Shown in pieces: positions 40,040 through 47,734 of a DNA stretch of 48,219 nucleotides. Every line of letters begins with the position of its first letter. Position 1 is the stretch's first letter. The notes below the pieces were generated by a model. The model was not told the origin of the DNA. It did not search any database and was given only the letters and a program-made list of their open reading frames with translations. The stretch is from NCBI RefSeq assembly GCF_016901955.1, contig NZ_JACJLC010000021.1:1-48219 (forward strand). The letters are read 5' to 3'. This stretch comes from Pseudoflavonifractor phocaeensis. GTDB lineage: Bacteria; Bacillota; Clostridia; Oscillospirales; Oscillospiraceae. The position numbers and the translations under genes are program-made.

Positions 40040-41461
40040 TTATTCCTCAGTCTGCTCCTGGACGGGGGCCTCCTCAGCGGGGGCCTCCTCCTCCACCTTC
40101 TTCTTGGTGGTACGGCGGCGCTTGGGCTTCTCCTCACCCTCAGCGGTCTCGCCCTCGGCCTTCTTGGCAGCCTTCTTCTTGGCGGGAGCCTTACCCACCT
40201 TGGCGCTGTCATAGATGACCTGCTCGGCCTTCTTCACGGCCAGATCCTTCTTCACGTCGTCGGCAGGGGCGGCGGCCTTCACCTGGTCCAGCTCCATCTT
40301 GTATTCCTCGGCCAGACGGTTGTACTCGGCCTCCAGCTCCTCGTCGGAGATCTCGATGCCCTCGGCGGCGATGACGGCCCCCAGAGCCAGATCCCGGCGC
40401 ACCCGCTCCATGGCGGACAGCTTGGCCTGGGCCCGGAACATGTCCATATTCATGCCGGTCATGGCCAGGTACTGCTCAAAGGGAATGCCCTGAGCCTGGA
40501 TGCGGCGGGCCATGTCCTCCACCATCTGGTCGGCCTCAAAGTCCACCATGGGATCGGGGATCTCAACCTCCATGTTGTCCATGACCTGCTCCATGATGGC
40601 GCTCTCAAAGGCCCGCTTGGCCTGAGCCTCCCGGCGCTCGGTCAGCTTGGCGGCCAGATCCTTCTTGAACTCCTCCAGGGTGTCGAACTCGGACACGTCC
40701 TTGGCAAACTCGTCGTCGATGGCGGGCAGCTGCTTCTCCTTGACCTCGTTGACCTTCACCTTGAAGACCACGGCCTTGCCGGCCAGGTCGGCGTGATAGT
40801 CCTCGGGGAAGGTGATATCCAGGTCCTTCTCGTCGCCGGCCTTAGCGCCCACCAGCTGCTCCTCGAAGCCGGGGACGAAGGAACCGGAGCCCAGCTCCAG
40901 GCTGTGGCCCTCGCCCTTGCCGCCCTCAAAGGGCTTGCCGTCCAGGAAGCCCTCGAAGTCGATGACCACGGTATCGCCGTTCTGAGCCTCACGCTCCACG
41001 GTGACCATGCGGGTGGCCCGGTTGATGTAAGGCTTCAGCTCGCCCTCGATGTCCTCGTCGGTGAGCTTGACCTCCTCCTTCTCGGCGGTCAGGCCCTTGT
41101 ACTCGCCCAGCTTGACCTCGGGGCGGACGGTGACGGTGGCCTTGAAGGTCAGGCCGTCCTTGCCGGCCTCCAGCACCTCCACGTTGGGCCAGGACACGAT
41201 ATCCAGGTTCTCCTGCTCCACCGCCTCAGCGTAGGCCTTGGGATAGAGCTCATTGATGGCATCCTCATAGAACACGCCGGAGCCGTACATGCCCTCGATG
41301 ATCTTCCGGGGGGCCTTGCCCTTGCGGAAGCCGGGCACGGTGATCTTGCCCCGCTGCTTCAGATAGACCTTCTGAACGGCGGCCTCAAACTCCTCGCCGC
41401 TGATCTCGATGACTACCGCAACGGTGCTTTTTTCCTGCTTCTCGACGCTTTTGACATTCAT
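40040..41461 (-). CDS. tig: Trigger factor with Lys/Glu-rich tail
   Basis: A ribosome-bound chaperone and prolyl isomerase. The N-terminal ribosome-binding domain contains the GFRKGKAPR signature (about 44-52). The PPIase domain (about 155-245) has GDTVVIDFEGFLDG. The helical C-domain follows. The last about 50 residues form a low-complexity tail rich in Lys, Glu and Ala (PAKKKAAKKAEGE, RRRTTKKK, EEEAPAEEAP) not found in the standard protein of about 430 residues. Total length is 473. CAGGAGG lies 8 bases before the ATG, just after a GC hairpin. Confidence 0.95.
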   Translation of the reverse strand: MNVKSVEKQEKSTVAVVIEISGEEFEAAVQKVYLKQRGKITVPGFRKGKAPRKIIEGMYGSGVFYEDAINELYPKAYAEAVEQENLDIVSWPNVEVLEAGKDGLTFKATVTVRPEVKLGEYKGLTAEKEEVKLTDEDIEGELKPYINRATRMVTVEREAQNGDTVVIDFEGFLDGKPFEGGKGEGHSLELGSGSFVPGFEEQLVGAKAGDEKDLDITFPEDYHADLAGKAVVFKVKVNEVKEKQLPAIDDEFAKDVSEFDTLEEFKKDLAAKLTERREAQAKRAFESAIMEQVMDNMEVEIPDPMVDFEADQMVEDMARRIQAQGIPFEQYLAMTGMNMDMFRAQAKLSAMERVRRDLALGAVIAAEGIEISDEELEAEYNRLAEEYKMELDQVKAAAPADDVKKDLAVKKAEQVIYDSAKVGKAPAKKKAAKKAEGETAEGEEKPKRRRTTKKKVEEEAPAEEAPVQEQTEE

Positions 41462-41482
41462 CTTGTTTACTTCCTCCTGTCA

Positions 41483-41504
41483 GCCCCGGCAGTCCCGCCG
41501 GGGC
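41483..41504 (-). other. Hairpin in the tig leader
   Basis: An 8-bp stem (GCCCCGGC, 6-base loop, GCCGGGGC) ends 3 bases before the ribosome-binding site of tig. It leaves the site free. Confidence 0.5.
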
Positions 41505-41534
41505 GGGTGGTGGGGCATCTTTCGCGTTATCCGT

Positions 41535-41566
41535 TTTATACTATCAGATATGCTGAGAAATTTCCA
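41535..41566 (-). promoter_or_regulatory. Weak candidate promoter for tig
   Basis: An A/T-rich island in an otherwise GC-rich gap holds TGGAAA, 17 bases and TAGTAT, with an overlapping TATAAA. Either -10 would serve tig. Matches are partial. Confidence 0.35.
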
Positions 41567-41579
41567 TAGTTTTTTTCAA

Positions 41580-42260
41580 TTATTCCGCAATTTTTTGAGG
41601 ACGGAACCGGAGATAGTCGGCCGACGCCAGCCGGTACTCCACCCCGCCGATCTTCCCCTCCATGGCCAGCCGGTGGCTGCCCCCATGGAGATGACCGTAG
41701 TAACAGGCCTCCACTCCATACTGTTCCAGCAGGGCAATGATCTCCGGACAGGTATAGCCCTGGTAGAGGGGCGGATAGTGGAGAAAGCACAGCTTGGGCC
41801 GCTCCCCCGCCGCCTTCAGGGAGGCCTCCAGGCGAATCAGCTCCCGGTTGAACACCTTCTGATCCCCCTTCTCCTCGTAGAACCAGCCCCGGGTACCGCA
41901 CAGGGCGTACTCTCCATAGTCGTAACAGTTGTTGTGGAGGATTTTCAGGGTAGAAAAGCCATTTTCGGCAAAAAAACGGTTCATTTTAGAGGCGGTGTTC
42001 CACCAATAGTCGTGGTTGCCCTTGAGCATCAGCTTACGCCCGCCGGGCAGGGCGTCCAGAAAGGCGAAATCGGCCCGGGCCTCCTCCAGGCTCATACCCC
42101 AGGACAGGTCGCCGCACAGCACTACCGTATCCTCCTGGCTCACGGCCAGAAAGCCTTCCCGCAGCTTGTCCACATAGCCCTCCCAGCCGCCGCCGAACAC
42201 ATCCATGGGCTTGTTGGAGGCCAGGGAGAGGTGGGTGTCCCCAATGACGAAGAGGGCCAT
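41580..42260 (-). CDS. Calcineurin-like metallophosphoesterase
   Basis: 226 residues with the dinuclear-metal motifs in order: DTHL (8-11), GDLSW, GNHDYWW and HLHGG near the C-terminus. The substrate is unknown; the short form resembles uncharacterised YkuE-like cytosolic members. It directly follows thrC (adjacent stop and start) and ends the operon before the tig promoter. No terminator is visible after it. Confidence 0.88.
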   Translation of the reverse strand: MALFVIGDTHLSLASNKPMDVFGGGWEGYVDKLREGFLAVSQEDTVVLCGDLSWGMSLEEARADFAFLDALPGGRKLMLKGNHDYWWNTASKMNRFFAENGFSTLKILHNNCYDYGEYALCGTRGWFYEEKGDQKVFNRELIRLEASLKAAGERPKLCFLHYPPLYQGYTCPEIIALLEQYGVEACYYGHLHGGSHRLAMEGKIGGVEYRLASADYLRFRPQKIAE

Positions 42261-43748
42261 TCAGCTGAGCATCTCCAGCACCTTGTCCACCATATGCTCC
42301 TTGGACACGGTGTTCTGGAAGCGCACGTTTTTGTTCTTCAGGGCGGCCAGGGGGGCGGGCACCGGCACGCCGGTAAGCTCAGAAAGCTGATCCAGGATAG
42401 CGGTCCCCTCTGCCAGCTCGGTGACCCCCAGGGCCCCCAGCACGCTGTCGCAGAACTTGAAGGGGCTTGCGGTGGACACCACCACGGTGGGGGTGGCGTC
42501 CCCGCTCTCCTGGCGGTACTGGTCCAGCACGTCGAAGGCCACGGCAGTGTGGGGATCGATGAGGTAGCTGTGCTCCTTCCACATCCGGCCGATGACCTTC
42601 TGGGTCTGGGCGTCGTCGCAGTAGCCGGCGGCGAAAATCTTGGATAGCTTGGTCTGGATGTTGGGGCCTACCTTGTACATACCGGTGGCGTTGAGCTGGC
42701 TCATATACTCCCGCACCTGGCTGTCATCGTGCTCGCACAGAGCGAAAAGCATCCGCTCCAGGTTGGAAGAGATCAGGATATCCATGGAGGGGGACATGGT
42801 GTTGTAGAAGGTGCGGTTACGGTCATACTGTCCGGTGCGGATGAAGTCGGTAAGGACGTTGTTGGAGTTGGAGGCGCAGATCAGCTTGTGGATGGGCACG
42901 CCCATTTCCTTGGCGTAATAGGCCGCCAGGATGTTGCCGAAATTGCCGGTGGGGACACAGACGTTGATGGGGTCTCCCTTCTGGATCTTCTCGTCCCGGA
43001 GCAGGTCGCAGTAGGCCGACACATAGTACACGATCTGGGGAAGCACACGGCCCCAGTTGATGGAGTTGGCGGAGGACAGGAATACCTCCCGCTCGGCCAG
43101 CTGCTCCCGGAGGATCTCGTCGGAGAAGAGCTTCTTTACCCCGGTCTGGGCGTCGTCGAAGTTGCCCACCACGGAGCACACCCCCACGTTGCCTCCCTCC
43201 TGGGTATTCATTTGCAGCTCCTGGATGGCGGAGACCCCGTCCTTGGGGTAGAACACCAGGATGCGGGTGCGGTCCACGTCCCGGAAGCCCTCCAGGGCGG
43301 CCTTGCCGGTGTCACCGGAGGTGGCCACCAGGATGCACACCGTCTTTGACTCCTGGTTTTTCTTCAAAGAGGCGGTGAGCAGGTGGGGCAGCATCTGCAG
43401 GGCCATGTCCTTAAAGGCGCAGGTGGGGCCATGCCACAGCTCCAGGCAGTAGGTGCTGGGGTCCACCTGGCGGACGGGCGCCACCTCTTTGGCGTCAAAT
43501 TTGTTGCCGCCATATGCCTTGGAGGCGTAGGTGGACAGCTCGAAGGAGGTGAAGTCGTCCAGATAGGAGTTCATAATGAACACCGCCCGCTGCTGATAGG
43601 ACATGTCCCGCATGGTGTTCAGGCCGTTGGGGGACAGCTTGGGAAAGACCTCGGGGGTCATCAGGCCGCCGTCGGCGGCCAGGCCCCTGGCAATGGCCTG
43701 GGCGGCGGTACACCGGTCCTGTTTGTTTCTTGTGCTTACATAGTACAT
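42261..43748 (-). CDS. thrC: Threonine synthase
   Basis: A PLP enzyme that converts O-phosphohomoserine to threonine. 495 residues in the longer, yeast/E. coli-like class. The N-terminal YYVSTRNK motif, the PLP lysine Lys113 (HGPTCAFKDMALQ), the phosphate-binding SGDTGKAALEG and the NFGNILAAYYAKEMG segment are present. Its start overlaps the dipeptidase gene by 13 bases. No other threonine gene is in view and no attenuator is visible. Confidence 0.95.
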   Translation of the reverse strand: MYYVSTRNKQDRCTAAQAIARGLAADGGLMTPEVFPKLSPNGLNTMRDMSYQQRAVFIMNSYLDDFTSFELSTYASKAYGGNKFDAKEVAPVRQVDPSTYCLELWHGPTCAFKDMALQMLPHLLTASLKKNQESKTVCILVATSGDTGKAALEGFRDVDRTRILVFYPKDGVSAIQELQMNTQEGGNVGVCSVVGNFDDAQTGVKKLFSDEILREQLAEREVFLSSANSINWGRVLPQIVYYVSAYCDLLRDEKIQKGDPINVCVPTGNFGNILAAYYAKEMGVPIHKLICASNSNNVLTDFIRTGQYDRNRTFYNTMSPSMDILISSNLERMLFALCEHDDSQVREYMSQLNATGMYKVGPNIQTKLSKIFAAGYCDDAQTQKVIGRMWKEHSYLIDPHTAVAFDVLDQYRQESGDATPTVVVSTASPFKFCDSVLGALGVTELAEGTAILDQLSELTGVPVPAPLAALKNKNVRFQNTVSKEHMVDKVLEMLS

Positions 43749-44683
43749 ACTTTGCTCACTACCCTCATCAGATTATTGAAGAACAGATCCCGGATCAGGT
43801 CCTCGCTGTGATTGCGCCTGAGTAGGATCTCGTATAGTTTGTCGTAGTCCTGAACGCCCTCCACTCCGGCGGCCAGGGGGCTGCATCCGTCCAGATCTCC
43901 CCCCAGGGAGATATGCTTGGCGCCGCCCAGCTCCAGCCAGTGTTCCAGATGGGCCGCGGCGGTCTCCAGATCTCCCCCTCCCCCCAGAAACAGGGAAAAG
44001 AGGTTGAGGCCGGCCACGCCGTCGTGCTCTATTATGGCAGTAAATTGCCCGTCGGTCAAGTTCCTGGCGTGAGAAAACATAGAACGGCTGTTGGAGTGAC
44101 TGGCAAAAAAGGGGCCGGACAGAGTATCGGCCACATCCCAGAATCCGGGATCGGACAGGTGGGACACGTCCACCAGCATGCCCAGTGCCTCCGCCTTGCG
44201 GACAAAGGCCTTTCCCTGGAGTGTGAGGCCCTTGTCAGACTCCTCCGCGTTGGTGCCCGAGAGGGCGTTGGCCCGGTTCCAGGTGGGGTTTACCGCCCGG
44301 ACCCCCAGACGGCGGGCCTCCTCCAGCCGTTCCAGGGAGCAGTCCAGCAGCTCAGCCCCCTCCACCGACAGGAAAGCCGCCATTTTCCCGGCGGCAAAGG
44401 CCGTCTCCGCCTCCCCTGCCGTCCGGCAGTGGACGATTTGGCCGGCATTTGCCTCCATCTCCCGGCGGAACAGGCCGTACTCGGCGTCAAAGATCTCCCG
44501 GAAGGACTTGCCCGGAAAATCCTCCGGCTGGCCAAAGAGGGCAAAGAACTGGGCGTACCGGCGGTATTTCCCCGCCCGCTCCAGATCCACGTGGTAGGTG
44601 TTGCGGCCAAAGCCTCCGCCGGACTGGCAGCACAGGCACACCGTGTCACAGTGGCCGTCAAAGAGGTCGATATCCAAGGCCAT
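43736..44683 (-). CDS. Membrane-dipeptidase family (M19) peptidase
   Basis: A zinc dipeptidase, 315 residues. The HxD pair is in FDGHCDT (about 9-15), the bridging Glu is in LSVEGAELLD, and the later ligands are in VDVSHLSDPGFWDV and SHSNSR. GGDLDG closes the site. There is no signal peptide, so it is probably cytosolic despite the family name. It sits 8 bases after yraN and overlaps thrC by 13 bases. Substrate dipeptides cannot be predicted. Confidence 0.92.
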   Translation of the reverse strand: MALDIDLFDGHCDTVCLCCQSGGGFGRNTYHVDLERAGKYRRYAQFFALFGQPEDFPGKSFREIFDAEYGLFRREMEANAGQIVHCRTAGEAETAFAAGKMAAFLSVEGAELLDCSLERLEEARRLGVRAVNPTWNRANALSGTNAEESDKGLTLQGKAFVRKAEALGMLVDVSHLSDPGFWDVADTLSGPFFASHSNSRSMFSHARNLTDGQFTAIIEHDGVAGLNLFSLFLGGGGDLETAAAHLEHWLELGGAKHISLGGDLDGCSPLAAGVEGVQDYDKLYEILLRRNHSEDLIRDLFFNNLMRVVSKVCTM

Positions 44684-44691
44684 CCCCCCTC

Positions 44692-45063
44692 TTAAAACGC
44701 GTTCTCAATATACTGGATCTCCGGGTCCCGGGTGGCCGTCCCCTGGGGGGCGTACACCTCCGCCACGTCAAACCGGGGCTGGAGTCCCGGACACGGATGC
44801 TCCGCCAGGTAGAGCTCCGCCGTGGTGCGCAGCTTCTGCTGCTTGCGCCGGTCCACCGCCGCCCGGCCGGGGGCAAAGGCGTCGCTCTTGCGCAGCTTGA
44901 CCTCAATAAAGCATAAGTACTTGTCATCCCTTGCGATCAGGTCGATCTCGCCAAACCGGCTGTGGTATCCTGCCGCGAGGACGGTATACCCCCGCCGCCG
45001 CAGCCACTCCGCTGCCTGGGCCTCCCCCCACCGGCCCAGCAGCCTGGCCTCTCCCCCGCTCAC
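44692..45063 (-). CDS. yraN: YraN/UPF0102-family endonuclease-like protein
   Basis: 123 residues with the restriction-endonuclease fold signature: GEAQAAEWLRRRGY helix, then FGEIDLIARDD and FIEVKLRKS, which give the Glu-Asp-Glu-x-Lys catalytic pattern. Function is not settled; the family pairs with rnhB in many genomes, as here (4-base overlap). The C-terminal part holds the usual RPRFDVAEVY-like segment. Confidence 0.9.
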   Translation of the reverse strand: MSGGEARLLGRWGEAQAAEWLRRRGYTVLAAGYHSRFGEIDLIARDDKYLCFIEVKLRKSDAFAPGRAAVDRRKQQKLRTTAELYLAEHPCPGLQPRFDVAEVYAPQGTATRDPEIQYIENAF

Positions 45064-45665
45064 AGCTTTTTCAAAAAGGTACGGCGGTGGATGGGACAGG
45101 GCCCGTACTGCCGCAGGCGTTCATAGTGGAGCTTGGTGGGGTAGCCCTTGTGGCGTTCAAAGGCGTACTGGGGGTACAACTTCGCCATCTCCTCCATGTA
45201 CCGGTCCCGGCTCACCTTGGCCAGAACAGAGGCGGCAGCGATGGAAGCTGACAGGGAATCTCCCTTTACAATCGTTGTGTGGGGCGTGGTGATGGCCCCC
45301 GCCTTGCCGTGATCCCGGTTGCCGTCGATGAGGGCGAAGTCAGGCCTCACGCCCAGGCCGTCTATAGCCCGCTGCATGGCGTTCATCCGGGCGCTGAGGA
45401 TGTCTGTCTCGTCGATTTCCTCCGCCTCCACCCAGGCCACGCTCCAGGCCTCCGCCCGGTCCTGGATGAGGGGAAACAGGCGGTCCCGCTGTTTGGGAGT
45501 GAGCTTCTTGGAGTCGGTAAGGCCGTCGATGTCCTCCCCCAAGGGCAGGATCACGGCAGCGGCGTACACCCGGCCCGCAAGGGGCCCGGCCCCCGCCTCG
45601 TCACAGCCGCAAATCAGCCTGTGTCCATCCTCCAGGCTCTTCCGCTCCCAGGCCCACATATCCAT
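45060..45665 (-). CDS. rnhB: Ribonuclease HII
   Basis: Removes ribonucleotides misincorporated in DNA. The [11 protein letters not shown] motif gives catalytic Asp22 and Glu23, and further acids lie in ALIDGNRD and the AAASVLAKVSRDRYM region. Length 201 is normal. It follows rbgA by 14 bases, the order found in B. subtilis (rbgA-rnhB). Confidence 0.95.
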   Translation of the reverse strand: MDMWAWERKSLEDGHRLICGCDEAGAGPLAGRVYAAAVILPLGEDIDGLTDSKKLTPKQRDRLFPLIQDRAEAWSVAWVEAEEIDETDILSARMNAMQRAIDGLGVRPDFALIDGNRDHGKAGAITTPHTTIVKGDSLSASIAAASVLAKVSRDRYMEEMAKLYPQYAFERHKGYPTKLHYERLRQYGPCPIHRRTFLKKL

Positions 45666-45679
45666 CAGGAAAAACTCCT

Positions 45680-46534
45680 TTACACTTCTTGCGGGGTCTC
45701 CAGGGTAAAGTTCCCCAGCTTGCCGCTGCGGTACTCCTCCAGCAGCACCCTTGCCATGCGCTCGGTGTCCACTTCCCCACCGGAGATGAGAAAGCCCCGC
45801 TTGCGGCCGCAGGCCTCCAGCAGCTCCCAGCCGGGCTGACCGGGCTGGGGCTCCACCTTGTACCGGGCAGCCACCGCCTGGGGGTACCGCTGGCCCAGGA
45901 TGTCCAGCAGGTGGCAGGCCAGGGTCTCCAGGTCCATGATCTCGTCCTTCACCGCCCCGGTGAAGGCCAGGTGCATACCGGTAGTCTCGTCCTCAAACTT
46001 GGGCCACAGAATGCCGGGAGTATCCAGCAGGTCCAGGCCGGGGTCCACGTTGACCCACTGCTTGCCCCGGGTGATCCCGGGCTTGTTGCCCGCCTTGGCG
46101 GATTTCTTTTTGGCCACCTGGTTGATGAAGGTGGACTTGCCCACGTTGGGCACCCCCACCACCATGGCCCGCACCGGACGGCCCACCAGGCCCTTGGCCT
46201 TCCACTGCTCGATCTTGTCCTTCAGGGCGGACTTGATGGCGGAGGAAAACTGGTTGACCCCCTTGCCGTCCCGGGCGTTGGTCTCCAGCACCCACCAGCC
46301 TTGCTGGCGGAACCACTCCCCCCACACCTTGTTCATGGCGGGGTCGGCCTGGTCGGCCCGGTTGAGGATAACCAGCCGGGGCTTGTCGCCCACGATCTCG
46401 TCAATATCCGGGTTGCGGCTGGAGATGGGGATGCGGGCGTCGATGATCTCCGCCACCAGGTCCACCAGCTTCAGGTCGGCCTGGATCTGCCGCCGTGTCT
46501 TGGTCATATGGCCGGGATACCACTGAATGTTCAT
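45680..46534 (-). CDS. rbgA: Ribosome biogenesis GTPase RbgA (YlqF)
   Basis: A circularly permuted GTPase needed for late 50S assembly. The motif order is G4 (LNRAD), then G1 (GVPNVGKST) and G3 (DTPG), with IDARIPISSRNPDI at the N-terminus. Length 284 is standard. I use the ATG reading MNIQWYPGHM: GAGGAGG is 7 bases upstream, and upstream in-frame codons lie in the promoter. It follows rplS as in other Bacillota, but behind its own promoter and a terminator. Confidence 0.96.
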   Translation of the reverse strand: MNIQWYPGHMTKTRRQIQADLKLVDLVAEIIDARIPISSRNPDIDEIVGDKPRLVILNRADQADPAMNKVWGEWFRQQGWWVLETNARDGKGVNQFSSAIKSALKDKIEQWKAKGLVGRPVRAMVVGVPNVGKSTFINQVAKKKSAKAGNKPGITRGKQWVNVDPGLDLLDTPGILWPKFEDETTGMHLAFTGAVKDEIMDLETLACHLLDILGQRYPQAVAARYKVEPQPGQPGWELLEACGRKRGFLISGGEVDTERMARVLLEEYRSGKLGNFTLETPQEV

Positions 46535-46577
46535 AGCCCCGCCTCCTCGTTCCCAATAAAAATGAAATACGGAAGAT

Positions 46578-46606
46578 ATTATACACAACATCTTGTAGTT
46601 TGAAAA
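46578..46606 (-). promoter_or_regulatory. Promoter for the rbgA operon
   Basis: TTTTCA, a 17-base spacer and a perfect TATAAT, about 45 bases before the rbgA ATG and just after the rplS terminator. Confidence 0.75.
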
Positions 46607-46620
46607 GGGCAAAGGCGCAC

Positions 46621-46656
46621 AAAAAAAGAGAGAGGCCACAGCCTCTCTCTTTTTTT
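46621..46656 (-). terminator. Terminator of rplS
   Basis: A perfect 16-bp stem with a TGTG loop: seven A, GAGAGAGGC, then GCCTCTCTC and seven T. It is symmetric and could act in both directions. Confidence 0.95.
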
Positions 46657-46672
46657 GGACAATTCTGAATGC

Positions 46673-47014
46673 TCAGATGCGCTCCTTGACCTTGGCGCTC
46701 TTGCCCACGCGGTCCCGCAGGTAATACAGCTTGGCGCGGCGCACCTTGCCCTTGCGGACCAGCTCGATCTTCTCCACAGCGGGAGCGTGGATGGGGAAGA
46801 CCTTCTCCACACCGACACCGTAGGACACCCGGCGGACGGTGATGGTCTCCTCCAGGCCGCCGTGCTTCTTGGCGATCACAGTGCCCTCAAAGACCTGGAT
46901 ACGCTCACGGTTGCCTTCCTTGATGTGGACGTGAACACGGACGGTGTCGCCCACATTGGCCACGGGGGGCTCAGCCTTCTGGTACTTGGCGCTGAAAGCC
47001 TGCATAAGATCCAT
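46673..47014 (-). CDS. rplS: 50S ribosomal protein L19
   Basis: A large-subunit protein at the 30S/50S interface. 113 residues with [28 protein letters not shown] and the C-terminal [22 protein letters not shown]. The start is the ATG reading [10 protein letters not shown], with AGGAGG 8 bases upstream; in-frame codons further up belong to the leader. It has its own promoter, a structured leader and a strong terminator, so it is monocistronic here. Confidence 0.97.
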   Translation of the reverse strand: MDLMQAFSAKYQKAEPPVANVGDTVRVHVHIKEGNRERIQVFEGTVIAKKHGGLEETITVRRVSYGVGVEKVFPIHAPAVEKIELVRKGKVRRAKLYYLRDRVGKSAKVKERI

Positions 47015-47071
47015 TTGATGTTCCTCCTGATGATAGGCGTTCTTGCCGGCCATTCCCGCCGCCCGTCTGTG

Positions 47072-47096
47072 GGGCGGCAGCCGCAGAGGACCGCCC
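47072..47096 (-). promoter_or_regulatory. Possible rplS leader hairpin
   Basis: GGGCGG and CCGCCC pair across a 13-base loop about 12 bases after the predicted transcription start of rplS. L19 leaders that regulate rplS are known in Bacillota; I cannot confirm that this is one. Confidence 0.35.
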
Positions 47097-47114
47097 TTTA
47101 TTTGAGTCCGAGAT

Positions 47115-47143
47115 AGTATACCATGGCCTTCCACAAAAAGCAA
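47115..47143 (-). promoter_or_regulatory. Promoter for rplS
   Basis: TTGCTT, a 17-base spacer and TATACT, about 100 bases before the rplS ATG. Confidence 0.8.
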
Positions 47144-47152
47144 GGGGAAATT

Positions 47153-47734
47153 CTATTTTTTTGCCGGCCGTCCCACCGCCCCCCACAGCAGCCATACCGC
47201 CAGGCAGGGCAGGGTCAGGTTGGGCACGCCCGCCTGCCACAGCAGCAGGGCTCCCGTCAGCAGCCCGCCGCACAGTGCGGCGGACAAGACTCTGGCCACT
47301 CCCGCTCCCCAGCCGGGCCGCCCCGCCAGGGCCAGCAGACACCCCAGGGCACGCCCCCCGTCCAGAGGAGCCAGGGGAAGCAGGTTGAAGCAGCCCAGGG
47401 CCAGGTTGAGCCCGGCAAAGTAGTGCCAACCCTCCCCCAGCCCGGCACAGGCCAGGGCCAGCAGCAGGTTGACCGCCGGGCCCGCCAGAGCAGCCAACAG
47501 CTCCCCCGCCGGGCTCATAGGGTGCCGGGCGGACAGCCGCAGCTCGGCTCCCACGCAGGTCACCCGCAGGGCGGCAACACGCCCCCCCAGCAGTCGGATG
47601 GCCAGCCAATGGCCCCCCTCGTGGAGGGCGCAGGCGGTCAGGACCTGGGGCACCGCACCACCCTGGTCCAGATAAAAGAGGGCGGCCCACAGCACCAGGG
47701 CCCCCGCCGTGATCTCCGTCCGGCCCCATCTCAT
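47153..47734 (-). CDS. SpoIVFB-like M50 membrane metalloprotease
   Basis: A small site-2 protease, 193 residues and about five membrane helices. The zinc motif HEGGH is at 38-42 and the third-ligand motif is NLLPLAPLDGGR. In B. subtilis SpoIVFB cleaves pro-sigma-K and is held by SpoIVFA, which carries an M23-like domain. Here the gene directly follows an M23-domain gene, which supports a SpoIVFB-like call. The location beside rplS differs from B. subtilis, and another M50 in this window (33220) is of a different subgroup. Confidence 0.8.
   Translation of the reverse strand: MRWGRTEITAGALVLWAALFYLDQGGAVPQVLTACALHEGGHWLAIRLLGGRVAALRVTCVGAELRLSARHPMSPAGELLAALAGPAVNLLLALACAGLGEGWHYFAGLNLALGCFNLLPLAPLDGGRALGCLLALAGRPGWGAGVARVLSAALCGGLLTGALLLWQAGVPNLTLPCLAVWLLWGAVGRPAKK

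Noticed and set aside
39938-41569. A 543-codon plus-strand frame opposite tig with Leu/Gly-rich repeats
   Set aside because: The apparent repeats are the complement of Glu/Lys codon runs in trigger factor.
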